From Gluconobacter cadivus (GTDB lineage Bacteria; Pseudomonadota; Alphaproteobacteria; Acetobacterales; Acetobacteraceae): a stretch of 64,000 bases of DNA. The position numbers were made by a program, and so were the translations under genes. The notes beneath the pieces were generated by a model, which saw only the letters and a program-made list of their open reading frames with translations, was not told the origin of the DNA and made no database searches. Position 1 is the stretch's first letter. Each line of letters opens with the position of its first letter. Shown here in pieces: positions 16,968 to 27,537 of the stretch. Where the stretch lies: positions 19,924-83,923 of the forward strand of contig NZ_JABCQI010000012.1 of assembly GCF_015244745.1 (NCBI RefSeq). The letters are read 5' to 3'.

Positions 16968-18515
16968 TCAGTCTTCAAAAACAGGCAGGGGGACACCCGA
17001 CCCCACACAGTCTTTCAGAGCGCCGTCAATGATGAGCGTACGGGCCGCTTCCATATCCGGCGTAAACAGGCGGTCCTGCGCAAAGAAAGGCACAGTTTTC
17101 CGCAATGTCTTCGCGACGGCAAGCAGTGGCGAAGATGTTTCAAGGGGGGCCAGGAAATCAAGCCCCTGTACGGCCGCCAGATATTCAACCGCAATGATCG
17201 TCCGGACATTATCCACGATATCGCCGACACGACGCGCGGCAAACGTCGCCATGGAGACGTGATCCTCCTGATTGGCCGACGTCGGCAGACTGTCCACGCT
17301 CGCCGGATGGGCCAGAGTCTTGTTTTCGGACGCCAGGGCCGCAGCCGTGACCTGTGCGATCATGAAGCCCGAATTCAACCCGCTGTCCTGCACCAGAAAT
17401 GGCGGAAGGCCACTCATCTGCGCATCGACCAGCAGCGCCAGACGCCGCTCTGCAATCGCGCCCACTTCGGACACGGCAATCGCCATGAGATCCGCAACAA
17501 TGGCCACAGGCTCGGCATGGAAATTACCACCCGAAATCATTTCGTCCGTATCCGGGAAATGGATCGGGTTGTCCGAAACCGCATTCGCCTCGATCACCAG
17601 AACCCGCGCCGCCTGACGCAGATTGTCCAGACACGCTCCCATGACCTGAGGCTGACACCGCAGGCAGTATGGGTCCTGAACGCGCTCGTCATCTTCAAGA
17701 TGCGACGCGCGGATGGCAGAGCCTTGCATCAGCGAACGATAAACCGCGGCGCACTCGATCTGTCCCCTCTGTCCGCGCAGTTCATGCAAACGCGGATCGA
17801 ATGGCGCATCCGTGCCGCGTGCCGCATCAAGCGTCAGGCCGCCTGTAATGAGAGCCGCGTGAAACAGACGCTCGGCATCCAGAAGCGCTGCAATCGCCAG
17901 CGCCGTAGAGGCCTGCGTGCCATTCAGAAGAGCCAGACCTTCCTTGGCTCCCAGAACCAGAGGTTCAAGTCCGGCAGCTTTCAGAGCCTCGTCACCCTTC
18001 AGGCGCTGCCCCTCATAAAATGCCTCACCTTCGCCGATCACCACGGCCGACATATGCGCCAGCGGAGCCAGATCGCCCGAAGCCCCGACCGATCCCTTTT
18101 CCGGAATGACGGGCACAACCCCCCGGTTCAGCATGTCCAGCAGAAGCTGCACGATCTGCGGACGCACACCCGAATAGCCGCGCGCCAGTCCATTGGCCTT
18201 GAGCAGCAGGATGAGCCGGACCACACGCTCCGGCATCGGCTGGCCGATCCCCGCAGCATGGCTCAGCACCAGATTGCGCTGAAGATCCCGCAGGCGATCA
18301 TCGGGAATACGGGTCTTCGCGAGTTTTCCGAAACCCGTATTCACCCCATAAACCGGCTCGCCACGCCCGACGATACGCTCCACGGATTCTGCTGCACGTT
18401 GCAGAACCTCGAAGGTCGCATCGTCAAGGCGAACATCCATCTGCCCGAAATAGAAGCCCCGCAGATCGCTAAGCGTGATCTTGCCAGGCGTGAGTGTAAA
18501 AATGCTGGTCGTCAT
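16968..18515 (-). CDS. hutH: Histidine ammonia-lyase
   Basis: A 515-residue aromatic amino-acid lyase. The autocatalytic MIO prosthetic group forms from Ala145-Ser146-Gly147 in [15 protein letters not shown], and the substrate-loop motif [10 protein letters not shown] is at residues 56-65. Length matches HutH (about 510). It converts L-histidine to trans-urocanate and ammonia in the cytoplasm, the first step of the pathway. It lies 7 bases downstream of hutU on the same strand and upstream of the FMN oxidase. Control is probably by HutC through sites at 20228 and 22574. Confidence 0.95.
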   Translation of the reverse strand: MTTSIFTLTPGKITLSDLRGFYFGQMDVRLDDATFEVLQRAAESVERIVGRGEPVYGVNTGFGKLAKTRIPDDRLRDLQRNLVLSHAAGIGQPMPERVVRLILLLKANGLARGYSGVRPQIVQLLLDMLNRGVVPVIPEKGSVGASGDLAPLAHMSAVVIGEGEAFYEGQRLKGDEALKAAGLEPLVLGAKEGLALLNGTQASTALAIAALLDAERLFHAALITGGLTLDAARGTDAPFDPRLHELRGQRGQIECAAVYRSLMQGSAIRASHLEDDERVQDPYCLRCQPQVMGACLDNLRQAARVLVIEANAVSDNPIHFPDTDEMISGGNFHAEPVAIVADLMAIAVSEVGAIAERRLALLVDAQMSGLPPFLVQDSGLNSGFMIAQVTAAALASENKTLAHPASVDSLPTSANQEDHVSMATFAARRVGDIVDNVRTIIAVEYLAAVQGLDFLAPLETSSPLLAVAKTLRKTVPFFAQDRLFTPDMEAARTLIIDGALKDCVGSGVPLPVFED

Positions 18516-18522
18516 GATGGTC

Positions 18523-20208
18523 TCAGGCTCCGCGCGTGATCATGGGAAGGTCGAGGCCCTTCTCGCGGGCGCAATCTGTTGCAATATCGTAACCGGCATC
18601 CGCATGTCGCATGACCCCCGTAGCCGGGTCGTTCCACAACACCCGTTCCAGACGCCGCGCCGCATCGGGCGTACCGTCCGCTACGATCACCATACCGGAA
18701 TGCTGGGAGAAGCCCATGCCGACGCCGCCACCATGGTGCAGCGACACCCAGGTCGCGCCCGATGCCGTGTTCAGAAGTGCATTCAGCAGCGGCCAGTCGG
18801 ACACGGCATCCGATCCGTCCCGCATACTCTCGGTTTCACGGTTCGGACTGGCGACCGAACCACTGTCCAGATGATCACGACCGATCACGATCGGGCCCTT
18901 GAGTTCGCCACTGGCAACCATTTCGTTGAACGCCAGCCCGAGGCGGTGACGGTCCCCCAGACCAACCCAGCAGATACGCGAGGGCAGTCCCTGAAAGTGG
19001 ATCTTTTCCCGTGCCATATCGAGCCAGTTGTGAAGATGCTTATCGTCTGGCAGCAGCTCTTTGACCTTCTGGTCCGTCTTGAAGATGTCTTCCGGATCTC
19101 CCGAAAGCGCAGCCCAGCGGAACGGACCGATACCCCGACAGAACAGCGGTCGGATATAGGCCGGCACGAAGCCCGGAAAGGCAAAGGCGTCTTCCAGACC
19201 CTCATCAAAAGCCATCTGGCGGATGTTGTTGCCGTAATCGAAGGTCGGAATACCCTGACGGTGGAATGCCACCATGGCTTCAACCTGAAGCCGCATGGAC
19301 TCCCGCGCGGCTTTCTCGACTGCCGCCGGATTAGTAATCCGCATCTTTTCAGCCTGCTCCAGCGACCACCCTGCCGGCAGATAGCCATTCAGCGGATCAT
19401 GCGCAGAGGTCTGATCCGTCACGCCATCCGGACGAATGCCGCGCCGCACCAGTTCAGGGAAGACTTCCGCGGCATTTCCGAGAAGCCCCACGGAAACCGC
19501 CTCACCTTTCGCACAGGCATCCTGAATGATGGCCAGAGCCTCATCAAGCGTATCGACCTGACGATCCAGATATCCCGTCTCCAGACGCTTGCGGATACGG
19601 GACGGTTCACATTCAACCGCCAGCATGGACGCACCGGCCATGACAGCCGCCAGAGGCTGCGCGCCACTCATGCCGCCCAGACCGCCCGTCAGGATCCAAC
19701 GCCCTTTCAGGCTGCCGCCATAATACTGGCGTCCCATTTCCACGAAGGTCTCGTATGTCCCCTGAACGATGCCCTGCGAGCCGATATAGATCCACGACCC
19801 TGCCGTCATCTGCCCATACATCATGAGCCCGGCCCGATCGAGTTCGTTGAACTTCTCCCAGGTGGCCCAGTGCGGCACGAGATTGGAGTTCGCGATCAGC
19901 ACACGCGGGGCATCCGCATGCGTCCGGAACACACCAACCGGCTTACCGGACTGCACCAGAAGCGTCTGGTCATCTTCCAGATCGCGCAGCGCCTCGACAA
20001 TCCTGTCGTAGCAGTCCCAGTTTCGGGCAGCCCGACCGATGCCGCCATAAACAACGAGTTCGGATGGCTTTTCCGCGACCTCGGGATCCAGATTGTTCAT
20101 CAGCATTCTGAGGGCCGCCTCTGTTTGCCAGCTTTTTGCCGAACGCTCAGGGCCAATCGGGGCGCGGATGACACGATCATTCGAAAGGCGGTTGCCGGGA
20201 TCACTCAT
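18523..20208 (-). CDS. hutU: Urocanate hydratase
   Basis: A 561-residue urocanase, the NAD-dependent enzyme that turns urocanate into 4-imidazolone-5-propanoate. The NAD-binding segment [12 protein letters not shown], the [22 protein letters not shown] region and the [15 protein letters not shown] loop match the family, as does the length. I chose the ATG at 20208 ([10 protein letters not shown]) with AGGA 8 bases upstream; upstream in-frame starts would overlap the operator-like sequence CTTGTATATACCA at 20228-20240. That site lies between hutG and hutU, implying an internal promoter. Confidence 0.95.
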   Translation of the reverse strand: MSDPGNRLSNDRVIRAPIGPERSAKSWQTEAALRMLMNNLDPEVAEKPSELVVYGGIGRAARNWDCYDRIVEALRDLEDDQTLLVQSGKPVGVFRTHADAPRVLIANSNLVPHWATWEKFNELDRAGLMMYGQMTAGSWIYIGSQGIVQGTYETFVEMGRQYYGGSLKGRWILTGGLGGMSGAQPLAAVMAGASMLAVECEPSRIRKRLETGYLDRQVDTLDEALAIIQDACAKGEAVSVGLLGNAAEVFPELVRRGIRPDGVTDQTSAHDPLNGYLPAGWSLEQAEKMRITNPAAVEKAARESMRLQVEAMVAFHRQGIPTFDYGNNIRQMAFDEGLEDAFAFPGFVPAYIRPLFCRGIGPFRWAALSGDPEDIFKTDQKVKELLPDDKHLHNWLDMAREKIHFQGLPSRICWVGLGDRHRLGLAFNEMVASGELKGPIVIGRDHLDSGSVASPNRETESMRDGSDAVSDWPLLNALLNTASGATWVSLHHGGGVGMGFSQHSGMVIVADGTPDAARRLERVLWNDPATGVMRHADAGYDIATDCAREKGLDLPMITRGA

Positions 20209-20227
20209 GGGCTTCATCCTGTATGAA

Positions 20228-20240
20228 CTTGTATATACCA
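20228..20240. promoter_or_regulatory. Candidate HutC operator upstream of hutU
   Basis: CTTGTATATACCA, with palindromic core GTATATAC, lies 20 bases before the hutU start. The same 13 bases occur in the hutF/hutI divergent region. HutC is a GntR/HutC-family repressor known to bind dyads of the TGTATA-TACA kind in hut promoters, so this is a likely HutC site. Confidence 0.7.
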
Positions 20241-20294
20241 ATACTCAAATCGCTCTGCGGAATTGTCAATCCATTTATGAAATGACATCGGGAT

Positions 20295-21110
20295 TTATTT
20301 TCCCGAATGTGCCGTCTCCGGCCTCCAGCACAACGCAGTTTCAAGCAGACTGTCGATCATCCGGGACAGGCGCACCGCTTTCTCCAGATCAATCGGCCAC
20401 GGCGCCTCTTCGCTCCGCAAATAGGTGGACTGCGCAATTTCGAGCTGGACCGCATGGATTCCATGCTCGGGCCGCCCATAATGTCGCGTCGTGTATCCGC
20501 CCTTGAAACGGCCATTGACGACGTGGCTGTACCCCACATTCGCAGCCAACCGTTTTTCCAGAAGCGTCTGGAGTTCCCCGCCACAGGACTGCCCGCTATT
20601 GGTCCCCAGATTCAGATCCGGAAGCGCACCCTCAAACAACCGGGGAATCGTGGATTTGATGGAATGCCCGTCCCACAGAACCGCCCATCCCCATTTCTGG
20701 CGCAATCTTTCAAGCTCTTGCGCAACAGCATCATGGTAGGGGCGCCAGTACGTTTCCCGGCGCTCGGCGATCTCGCTTTCATCAGGCTCCTGCCCGGCCC
20801 GATAAATGGGCTGCCCGTCAAATGTCAGCGCTGGCACAAGCCCCGTGCTTGGACGTCCCGGATAAAGTGCCGCATCATCCGCGCCCCGGTTCAGATCCAC
20901 CACATAACGGGAATGATTGGCCTTCAACACGCCCAGGCCCTTCGACAAGGCGCCTGCATAAAGATGCTCCATATACCAGTCGGTATCGGGCAACTGACGC
21001 CCGCGCTCTGTCATACGCCGCTCCATGCCAGGGGCCAGATGAGAGCCGGAATGAGGGAAGGTCACGAGCACCGGCATGGCCCCGCGAACAAAGGAAAAAA
21101 TATCCGTCAT
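20295..21110 (-). CDS. hutG: N-formylglutamate deformylase
   Basis: A 271-residue member of the N-formylglutamate amidohydrolase family: FPHSGSHLAPGM, VVDLNRGADDAALYPG and WDGHSIKSTIPRLFEG carry the expected His/Asp metal-site residues. It hydrolyses N-formyl-L-glutamate to glutamate and formate, the last step of the five-step hut route. AAGGAAA precedes the ATG. It follows hutF by 21 bases, consistent with the HutF-HutG branch (formiminoglutamate to formylglutamate to glutamate) rather than direct formiminoglutamase hydrolysis. Confidence 0.92.
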   Translation of the reverse strand: MTDIFSFVRGAMPVLVTFPHSGSHLAPGMERRMTERGRQLPDTDWYMEHLYAGALSKGLGVLKANHSRYVVDLNRGADDAALYPGRPSTGLVPALTFDGQPIYRAGQEPDESEIAERRETYWRPYHDAVAQELERLRQKWGWAVLWDGHSIKSTIPRLFEGALPDLNLGTNSGQSCGGELQTLLEKRLAANVGYSHVVNGRFKGGYTTRHYGRPEHGIHAVQLEIAQSTYLRSEEAPWPIDLEKAVRLSRMIDSLLETALCWRPETAHSGK

Positions 21111-21131
21111 GGTCAGGATTTCCTTATGGAA

Positions 21132-22493
21132 TCAGAGATCGAGAAGAACCCGCACGGTACGTCGGAACGCCGCCGTTACGGCGTCATGGTTCAGGTGTCG
21201 TCCATCGCGCACGCACCACTGACCACCACACAGCACATCTTTCACGGGAGGCTGGCGTGATCCAAAAACAGCAGCATCAAGAACGGCATCGTCCTGAAGA
21301 TACGGCAGCGGCAACAGGTCCTCATCCAGCACGCAGAGATCAGCCCGCGCTCCGACAACCAGCCCCCAGGACTCCAACCCACAGGCACGACGTCCGCCAT
21401 CCAGCGCCTGCCGATATAGCCATCCCCCCGTAGATCCCAGCGCCTCGGCCGGGAGAGCCGCGCATCGCGTCTGCGTAAAAAGTCTCTGACCGTATTCCAG
21501 AGTCCGTAACTCTTCCCAGGGGCTGATCAGCACATTGCTGTCGCTCCCGATTCCGAAACGGCCTCCCGCATTCATATAAGATGCCAGCGGGAACAGACCG
21601 TCTCCCAGATTGGCTTCCGTAATCGGACAGAGCCCCGCCACAGCTCCGGAACGCGCCATATCCACAACTTCGGAAGATGACAAATGGGTCGCATGAACCA
21701 GACACCACCGCTCACCCACATCCGCCTGAGACAAAAGATATTCCACAGGCCGCGCGCCGACGGAGGCAATGCACTCCTCCACTTCCTTCTGCTGCTCGGC
21801 CACATGGATATGCACCGGCCCTGTCTGCGCAGACAGAAGATCTGCAACCGTCTTCAGATTGACCGCACGCAGCGAATGCAGTCCCAGCCCTACAGAGAGT
21901 AGCGGCGTTTCCGACCAAGCCGACCGGGTCTCGCTGATGATCTTCTCAATGAGTTCAGGCGTCGTCGCGAAACGCTCCTGCGCCTCCTGCAAAGGACGAC
22001 CATCAAAGCCGCCGCGCTCATAAAGCGTCGGCAAAAGCGTCAGGCCAATCCCAACCGCATGCGCCGCCCCCCCTAACCGCAGAGACATTTCCGCCACCTG
22101 CCCATAGGATCCGCCACCCTGCGCATGATGCAGATAGTGAAACTCCGCGACCTGCGTATATCCAGCCGTCAGCATTTCCATATACAGGTAGCTTGCAATA
22201 TCCTGCATCTGCTCGGGCGAAATGCGATGGGCAAGCTGATACATCAGCCGACGCCAGGTCCAGAACGTATCTGCCGGATTCTGACGGCTTTCCGCCAACC
22301 CTGCCATGCCCCGTTGAAACGCATGAGAATGGAGGCTCAGTTGTGACGAAACAACAATCGCTTTGCGTACAGCCCCGTCAGGCACATCGGCGTCCGGGAC
22401 GATTGCGTCAAACCGTCCGGCAGAAGAAACAGAAATCCTTACATTTCTACGCCAGCCGTCCGGCAGAAGCGCCTGCTCAGCAAACAGTTCCAT
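21132..22493 (-). CDS. hutF: Formimidoylglutamate deiminase
   Basis: A 453-residue amidohydrolase-superfamily enzyme. The metal-binding HxH is in SLHSHAFQRGMAGL (H55, H57), followed by the family motif FWTWRRLMY, VAEFHYLHH, VHIHVAEQQKEVEEC and GIGSDSNVLISPWEEL. It deiminates N-formimidoyl-L-glutamate to N-formylglutamate and ammonia, the substrate of HutG encoded next. It is the first gene of the minus-strand hutFGUH-oxidase transcript, divergent from hutI, with a HutC-like site in the shared promoter region. Confidence 0.92.
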   Translation of the reverse strand: MELFAEQALLPDGWRRNVRISVSSAGRFDAIVPDADVPDGAVRKAIVVSSQLSLHSHAFQRGMAGLAESRQNPADTFWTWRRLMYQLAHRISPEQMQDIASYLYMEMLTAGYTQVAEFHYLHHAQGGGSYGQVAEMSLRLGGAAHAVGIGLTLLPTLYERGGFDGRPLQEAQERFATTPELIEKIISETRSAWSETPLLSVGLGLHSLRAVNLKTVADLLSAQTGPVHIHVAEQQKEVEECIASVGARPVEYLLSQADVGERWCLVHATHLSSSEVVDMARSGAVAGLCPITEANLGDGLFPLASYMNAGGRFGIGSDSNVLISPWEELRTLEYGQRLFTQTRCAALPAEALGSTGGWLYRQALDGGRRACGLESWGLVVGARADLCVLDEDLLPLPYLQDDAVLDAAVFGSRQPPVKDVLCGGQWCVRDGRHLNHDAVTAAFRRTVRVLLDL

Positions 22494-22573
22494 AACCTCA
22501 ACATTCCTTCCCTCAGCACACGGAAAGTCTTTGCTTTTTCCATTGGTTGCATGATGATAATGGAATTATAAGA

Positions 22574-22586
22574 CTTGTATATACCA
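22574..22586. promoter_or_regulatory. Candidate HutC operator in the hutF/hutI divergent promoter
   Basis: CTTGTATATACCA is identical to the site upstream of hutU (the match extends to 14 bases, with one A before it). It lies between the hutF and hutI start codons, 36 bases ahead of hutI, so one repressor dimer could control both transcripts. Confidence 0.7.
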
Positions 22587-22621
22587 CCACAGCGGATTTG
22601 ATGCCGCAAGGAAGAAAGCGA

Positions 22622-23860
22622 ATGTGGGATACGCTCTGGACAGACATTCATGTCGCAACTGCCGATCCGGCACTGATGTCGGAAAAGGACGGTTATGGCT
22701 GCATCCACAACGCGGCCATCGGTATTGAAAACGGACGGATCTGCTGGGTCGGGGCCGCCCGCGACCTTCCTGAAGCTCCACAGGCTCTGGCACATGATAT
22801 CCGTTCGGGACATGGCCTCTGGATGACGCCCGGCCTTGTGGATGCCCACACCCATGTCATTTACGCTGGCGATCGCAGTCTGGAATTTGCGGAACGTCTC
22901 AATGGCGTCTCATACGCAGAAATCGCGCGCAAGGGCGGCGGTATTCTCTCGACGGTCAATGCAACCCGCAGCGTGTCTGAAAACGAACTCTTCGACGTAA
23001 CGGCCCGCCGCGTACGCCGCATGATTACCGAAGGCACGACGACCGTCGAAATGAAGTCTGGCTACGGCCTTACCTTGGAAGACGAACTTAAACAGCTCCG
23101 CGTTGCCCGTGCCATCGGGAACGCCCTGCCTATACGCGTTCATGCAACCTTCCTCGGCGCACATGCCCTGCCACCGGAATTCAGGGACCGTCAGGACGAT
23201 TATGTCTCCCATCTCATCACGGACATTCTCCCTCAGGCCGTGAAAGAAAAGCTGATCGACAGCATTGACGGTTTTTGTGAAAATATTGCTTTCACCACCG
23301 ATCAGATCGAACGCCTCTTCATGGCGGCACATGAGCTGGGAATTCCCGTCCGTCTCCATTCCGAACAGCTCTCGAACAGTGGGGGAACAAGGCTGGCTGC
23401 CCGCTACGGCGCTCTTTCGACCGACCATCTGGAATATGTCGTGGAAGACGATGTCATGGAACTCGCCAAAGCCAGCACGGTCGCCATGCTGCTCCCCGGA
23501 GCTTTCTACTTCATCCGGGAGACGCGCATACCCCCCGTGGACCTGTTCCGAAAACACAATGTTCCGATGGGACTTGCTACGGATTGCAATCCCGGAACCT
23601 CTCCAAGCGTCAGTCTCACCGGTATCATGAACATGGCCTGCACCCTCTTCCGCATGACCCCGGAAGAGGCGTTGTCCGCCGTGACCCGGATCGGCAGCCA
23701 GGCGCTCGGCCTTCAGAACATCACCGGCACGCTCACAACAGGAAAGGCGGCGGATATGCTTCTATGGGATATCGCTGGGCCACACGAACTTTCATACTGG
23801 ATCGGAGGCAGAAGACCGCTTCATCGAATTTTTGACGGTAAACTGGACCCTGTGATATAA
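22622..23860 (+). CDS. hutI: Imidazolonepropionase
   Basis: A 412-residue amidohydrolase-superfamily enzyme. H76 and H78 in [16 protein letters not shown], the RHxTT-like segment [40 protein letters not shown] and the late metal-site aspartate in [12 protein letters not shown] match HutI. It hydrolyses imidazolonepropionate to N-formimidoylglutamate. The ATG at 22622 has AAGGA 9 bases upstream; the frame is open to a TTG at 22547 but that would run through the operator. It is divergent from hutF and followed by hutC after 98 bases. Confidence 0.93.
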   Translation: MWDTLWTDIHVATADPALMSEKDGYGCIHNAAIGIENGRICWVGAARDLPEAPQALAHDIRSGHGLWMTPGLVDAHTHVIYAGDRSLEFAERLNGVSYAEIARKGGGILSTVNATRSVSENELFDVTARRVRRMITEGTTTVEMKSGYGLTLEDELKQLRVARAIGNALPIRVHATFLGAHALPPEFRDRQDDYVSHLITDILPQAVKEKLIDSIDGFCENIAFTTDQIERLFMAAHELGIPVRLHSEQLSNSGGTRLAARYGALSTDHLEYVVEDDVMELAKASTVAMLLPGAFYFIRETRIPPVDLFRKHNVPMGLATDCNPGTSPSVSLTGIMNMACTLFRMTPEEALSAVTRIGSQALGLQNITGTLTTGKAADMLLWDIAGPHELSYWIGGRRPLHRIFDGKLDPVI

Positions 23861-23958
23861 AATTACATAACCTTATCCATACAACCTCTTGTCTTAATTA
23901 CAGTTTCGCCAGGATGTTTTTGGGATTGCCGCTCTCTAGCTGAAGGACAGCCCGCGAC

Positions 23959-24699
23959 ATGAAGATAGACGTCTCCCGGGAACGATCTCCTGCCCGTTAC
24001 GAGCAGGTCAAAATTTATATTACCGAGCGTATTCAGGACGGAGAGTGGAAAGAGGGTCAAAAGCTTCCTTCCGAGAGCGAACTGGTCGAACTCCTCGGCG
24101 TCTCCCGCATGACGGTCCATCGGGCACTTCGCGAACTCATGACCGAAGGAATCGTGGTCCGCGCGCAGGGTGTGGGAACATTTGTCTCACGCCCTGCGCC
24201 AAAAGCCGATCTGTTGGAACTTCACGATATTGCCGATGACATTCTGAGTTCAGGCCATGTCCACACTGCCCAGGTCATCACACTGGAAGCCATCCGTGCT
24301 GACATCGACCTCGCATTTTCCTTCGATATGCGGCCAGGGAGCAAACTGTTTCACTCGGTGATCGTCCATTTCGAAGATGATATCCCGCTGCAGGTAGAAG
24401 AGCGTTTCGTCTCTCCTGCATTCGCACCTGAATACCTTCAGCAGGATTTCACCCTTACCCACCCTCACCGACATCTTTATCATATTTCCGGCCCTGACGA
24501 GATTGAGCACATTGTCTTCGCTGTCGCCCCCACTCAGGAATTGCAGTCCCTGCTGGACATCCCCCCCCACGCCCCCTGCCTCCAGCTTGTACGGCGCACA
24601 TGGGTCAAAGGCCGCGTCGTCATGAAAGGCATCTTCACCTATCCAGGGAGCCGATACAGCTTGGGCGGCCGACGCAAATCTTCCTCAGACGATTTTTAG
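23959..24699 (+). CDS. hutC: Histidine-utilisation repressor, GntR/HutC family
   Basis: A 246-residue regulator with a GntR winged helix (residues 10-78: PARYEQVKIYITERIQDG, then GQKLPSESELVELLGVSRMT) and a UTRA effector domain (residues about 95-235). In characterised systems HutC releases DNA when urocanate binds. Its position 98 bases after hutI, within the hut locus, supports this identity over other HutC-subfamily members. Two identical CTTGTATATACCA sites at 20228 and 22574 are its likely targets. A weaker resemblance (CTTGTCTTAATTACAG, about 23889-23904) precedes its own gene and could allow autoregulation. Confidence 0.9.
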   Translation: MKIDVSRERSPARYEQVKIYITERIQDGEWKEGQKLPSESELVELLGVSRMTVHRALRELMTEGIVVRAQGVGTFVSRPAPKADLLELHDIADDILSSGHVHTAQVITLEAIRADIDLAFSFDMRPGSKLFHSVIVHFEDDIPLQVEERFVSPAFAPEYLQQDFTLTHPHRHLYHISGPDEIEHIVFAVAPTQELQSLLDIPPHAPCLQLVRRTWVKGRVVMKGIFTYPGSRYSLGGRRKSSSDDF

Positions 24700-24846
24700 A
24701 CTCCCGATTAGCAGTGGATGCTTGATCAATCAGGCTGTCAGTAAGTGTCAAGTTATGAAAGTGTTGGGAGATCATAAATCATTTAAAATTATTTTTTTCT
24801 TTAATTTAGACAGATAAAAATCTTCAGAAGTAAGAAAATTCTATCC

Positions 24847-25827
24847 TTATGCTTTGAGAAGAATAATTCCGATAGCTTGCCGGGATGCGAGACGCTTGTA
24901 AGCTTCCTCGTGTTCCTCCAGTTTACATGCGCTATCGATGACCGGTCGAACAACTCCCTTCTCAATGAAAGCCCGAATAGCGCTGAAGGCATTGGGCACG
25001 GCATCGTCCGTTTCCAGCCAAGCATCGTATCCGAGAAGGCGTTTTTCATGAATGACGACTTCAGCCAGATCCAGACAGGCTTCAGCGCTGCCAGCAAATC
25101 CAATGGACACAACTGAACCCCGCTCACGCAATGATTTTATCAGTTCCTTCAGCAGCGAGCCGCCAACTGGATCGAATGCGAGGTCGGCTCCCTGGCCCGC
25201 CGTAATGGAAAATACAACATCTGACAGGATCTCAGTTGAGAGATCTACAACCGCCGCCGCCCCACTCTTGCGGGCAGCTTCTGCCTTCAAGGGACTGGAA
25301 ACGACTGCAACAGGCCTCGCCCCCAAAACTCGCGAAAGCTGGATCAAGGCGTGACCGACTGCTCCGGCTGCTCCGGCTGCTCCTGAAATCAGAAGCGTCT
25401 GCCCCGGTTCAATGTGTCCAACGCGTGTTAAGGCCTGGTATGCAGTTAAATAATTGATAGGGAGCGCCGCGCCTTCGTCCAAACTGATCGTGTCAGGCAA
25501 TTCGAAAACATGATTGTTTTTGACGGATACATATTCCTGTTGCAAACCGTCTTCCGTGATCCCTAATTGGCCACCGCCGTAAATTGCAACACGCGTTCCA
25601 GGTTGAAAGAGGTCACTACCCTCTACTGTACCTGCGCCGTCATTGCTCAGAACCAGAGGGGCCTTGGATTTATTGAAAAGACCTCGACGAATTTACCCCG
25701 AAAGTTGATTGACCGTCGCGGCATGCATTTTGATCAAAGTATAACCTGACCGAGGCAAAGGTTTAGGGCGTTCCTCAATAGCCATTGAGGGGGCTGTTCC
25801 AAAAGACGTGCAAACCAGAGACTTCAT
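24847..25827 (-). pseudogene. Quinone oxidoreductase/zinc-type alcohol dehydrogenase-like gene with in-frame stop
   Basis: Reading from the ATG at 25827 gives an MDR-family oxidoreductase of 326 codons that is in one frame throughout, except for a TAA at 25693-25695 (codon 45). Before it stands MKSLVCTSFGTAPSMAIEER through HAATVNQLSG, the GroES-like N-domain; after it the frame continues IRRGLFN, DGAGTVEGSD, and the Rossmann segment ISGAAGAAGAVGHALIQLSR. The stop falls where family members usually have a lysine in a K-I-R-x-G motif. A 232-residue fragment could start at 25545 but lacks the N-terminal domain. Sequencing error is possible. It lies downstream of a frameshifted MFS gene on the same strand. 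Confidence 0.8.
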
Positions 25828-25918
25828 GATGCTTCCCTCATGCTGAAAACGTTCGATGGTGACCGGCGGATTTCTGTTGATCGGTTTCGTAATCTTTGGA
25901 CCGCCTCCTCTTACAAAA

Positions 25919-27089
25919 TCACTCTGCTTTTCTATGGGCCGCCAGATAGAAGGCGCTCAGAATGACAATCAAAGCGCTCATCCAGAAATTGGCTCTCAAT
26001 CCGAAATGATCGACTATTGCGCCCCCAAGACTTGAACCGACTGCAATGGCAACCTGCGCGGTAAAGGTGAACATGGCGGCCGCAGCTTCTGAATGGTCAG
26101 TCTCGATACTGCGATGCCAGGTATTGAGACACAGGGGCAGTGCTCCCCACGCGACGGCCCAGAGAAGAATGAGTACCGTTTCAAATTTTGGAAAGATCAG
26201 CAGCAGCGGCAGGAGCAGAAAGGGTATTGCCAGCGATATTTTTGAGGCAAAAAGCGTTGCCTTGAGATTTTTTTTCCAAAAAGCGGCTGGCCACGAGGTT
26301 GGAAGCAAACCCGATAGCACCATAAGCCAATAACAGGAGCGTCACCGCCGCTGAAGGAATACCTGTTTCATGGATAAGAGGGGCCAAGTAAGTATACGCT
26401 GCAAAATGGGCCGCAAAAACGGCAGCAATCATAACGATACTTTTCCGTGCTTCAGGCAGCCTGACGAATGCTTTGAAGTCCGTAAGCCGCACATGGCTTT
26501 CCGCTGGAACAACTGGAAGCATTCTCCACTGCATGAGTAAAGCGGCGATGGCGATGATTGCGGCAGCCACGAATGCACCGCGCCAGGATGAGTACTCGGC
26601 GACCAGAGATCCCATGGGAACCCCAAGGATCATGGCTGCCGTAACCCCTGCGAAAACAGCCGCGGCTGCCTTATGCGCTTTGTCTTTGGCAACGAGTTCT
26701 ACTGCAACAGAGAGGCCCATGGCCCAGAATGCGCCCAGACTGATCCCGACCAGTGCGCGACTGAGCAGCATCACGGCAAATGTCGGTGCCATGGTGGCAA
26801 TCAGGCAACCTGCGAGCAGAATAAGGGAGAGCCATAAAATAATCCTGCGACGATCTGTGCGTCCGGAAAACAGCATAACTCCAGGAGCAGAAAGTGCTGC
26901 CATCATTCCAGGAACTGTCATGGTAAGCCCCGCCGTTCCCGGACTTACAGAAAATGTTCTCGAAATATCAGGCAGGATACCGACAGGAAGAAATTCGGTG
27001 GTGACTGATGCAAATGAACCCAACGCCAGAGACAGAATAGCCAGCTTCTGGCGGGTAGGAGAAATCTCCCGAGAAATCAAATTCTGCAT
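25919..27089 (-). pseudogene. MFS efflux transporter (DHA1/AraJ-like) interrupted by a homopolymer frameshift
   Basis: Two overlapping frames encode consecutive parts of one transporter of about 390 residues: 27089 to about 26276 (MQNLISREISPTRQKLAILS through NLVASRFLEKK) and about 26267 to 25919 (NLKATLFASKI through YLAAHRKAE). The shift coincides with a run of eight A on the minus strand (26268-26275). Adding one A, or removing two, would join them. The first half has the DHA1-like FLPVGILPDI and FSGRTDRRRI motifs. The substrate, probably a sugar or drug, is unknown. Length change in an A8 tract may be a sequencing error, true decay, or a slippage/phase-variation switch. Confidence 0.75.
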
Positions 27090-27537
27090 AATGGAAGCAT
27101 ATTTTCTGAAATTTTAGATCGGAAAGATGAATTCCGAGATACATCACTAATAAGATAAAGAATAATAAAATTATTATTTTCTGTTACTGATGTACTTATA
27201 TTCATCTGCGGGACCAATTTCCATATGAATTGGGATGGGATCAATCCACACGAGGAGGATGCAGCCTTGACCTTCCTTGGAGATTTTCCTGTCTTAAAAT
27301 CGAATTTTCCGCACGACTATAGAGTTTTTCATCAAAAGGTTTATGAGAAAATTTCAGCAATAAATATCTATCAATTATACACTGCTCATGAAATGCTCTG
27401 TTGTATGAAGCGGTCCGGGAAATCTCGTATCTTTTACGAGAGACGAAAGATAAGCGCCTTCACATCTGACCGAGATGGCGAGTTATCTGATGGGTACCGA
27501 GGCAGACCGCATGCACTTACCTGACAGGAGGTCTTCC
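27090..27537. other. AT-rich intergenic region (448 bases)
   Basis: It separates the broken MFS gene from the arginase-family gene, which are divergent. A perfect AT-only palindrome AATAATAA-AA-TTATTATT lies at 27161-27178 and a TCTCGT-N7-ACGAGA dyad at 27423-27441. An open frame of 99 codons at 27225-27524 has no recognisable domain, no good ribosome-binding site and runs into the arginase leader; I do not consider it a gene. The composition is clearly more AT-rich than the hut locus. Confidence 0.5.

Noticed and set aside
17259..20226. Long plus-strand open frames opposite hutH and hutU (426 and 583 codons)
   Set aside because: They are antisense shadows of strongly conserved genes, are rich in Arg and His, and show no domain.
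27225..27524. 99-codon frame upstream of the arginase-family gene
   Set aside because: No ribosome-binding site, no domain, and it runs through the leader of the next gene.
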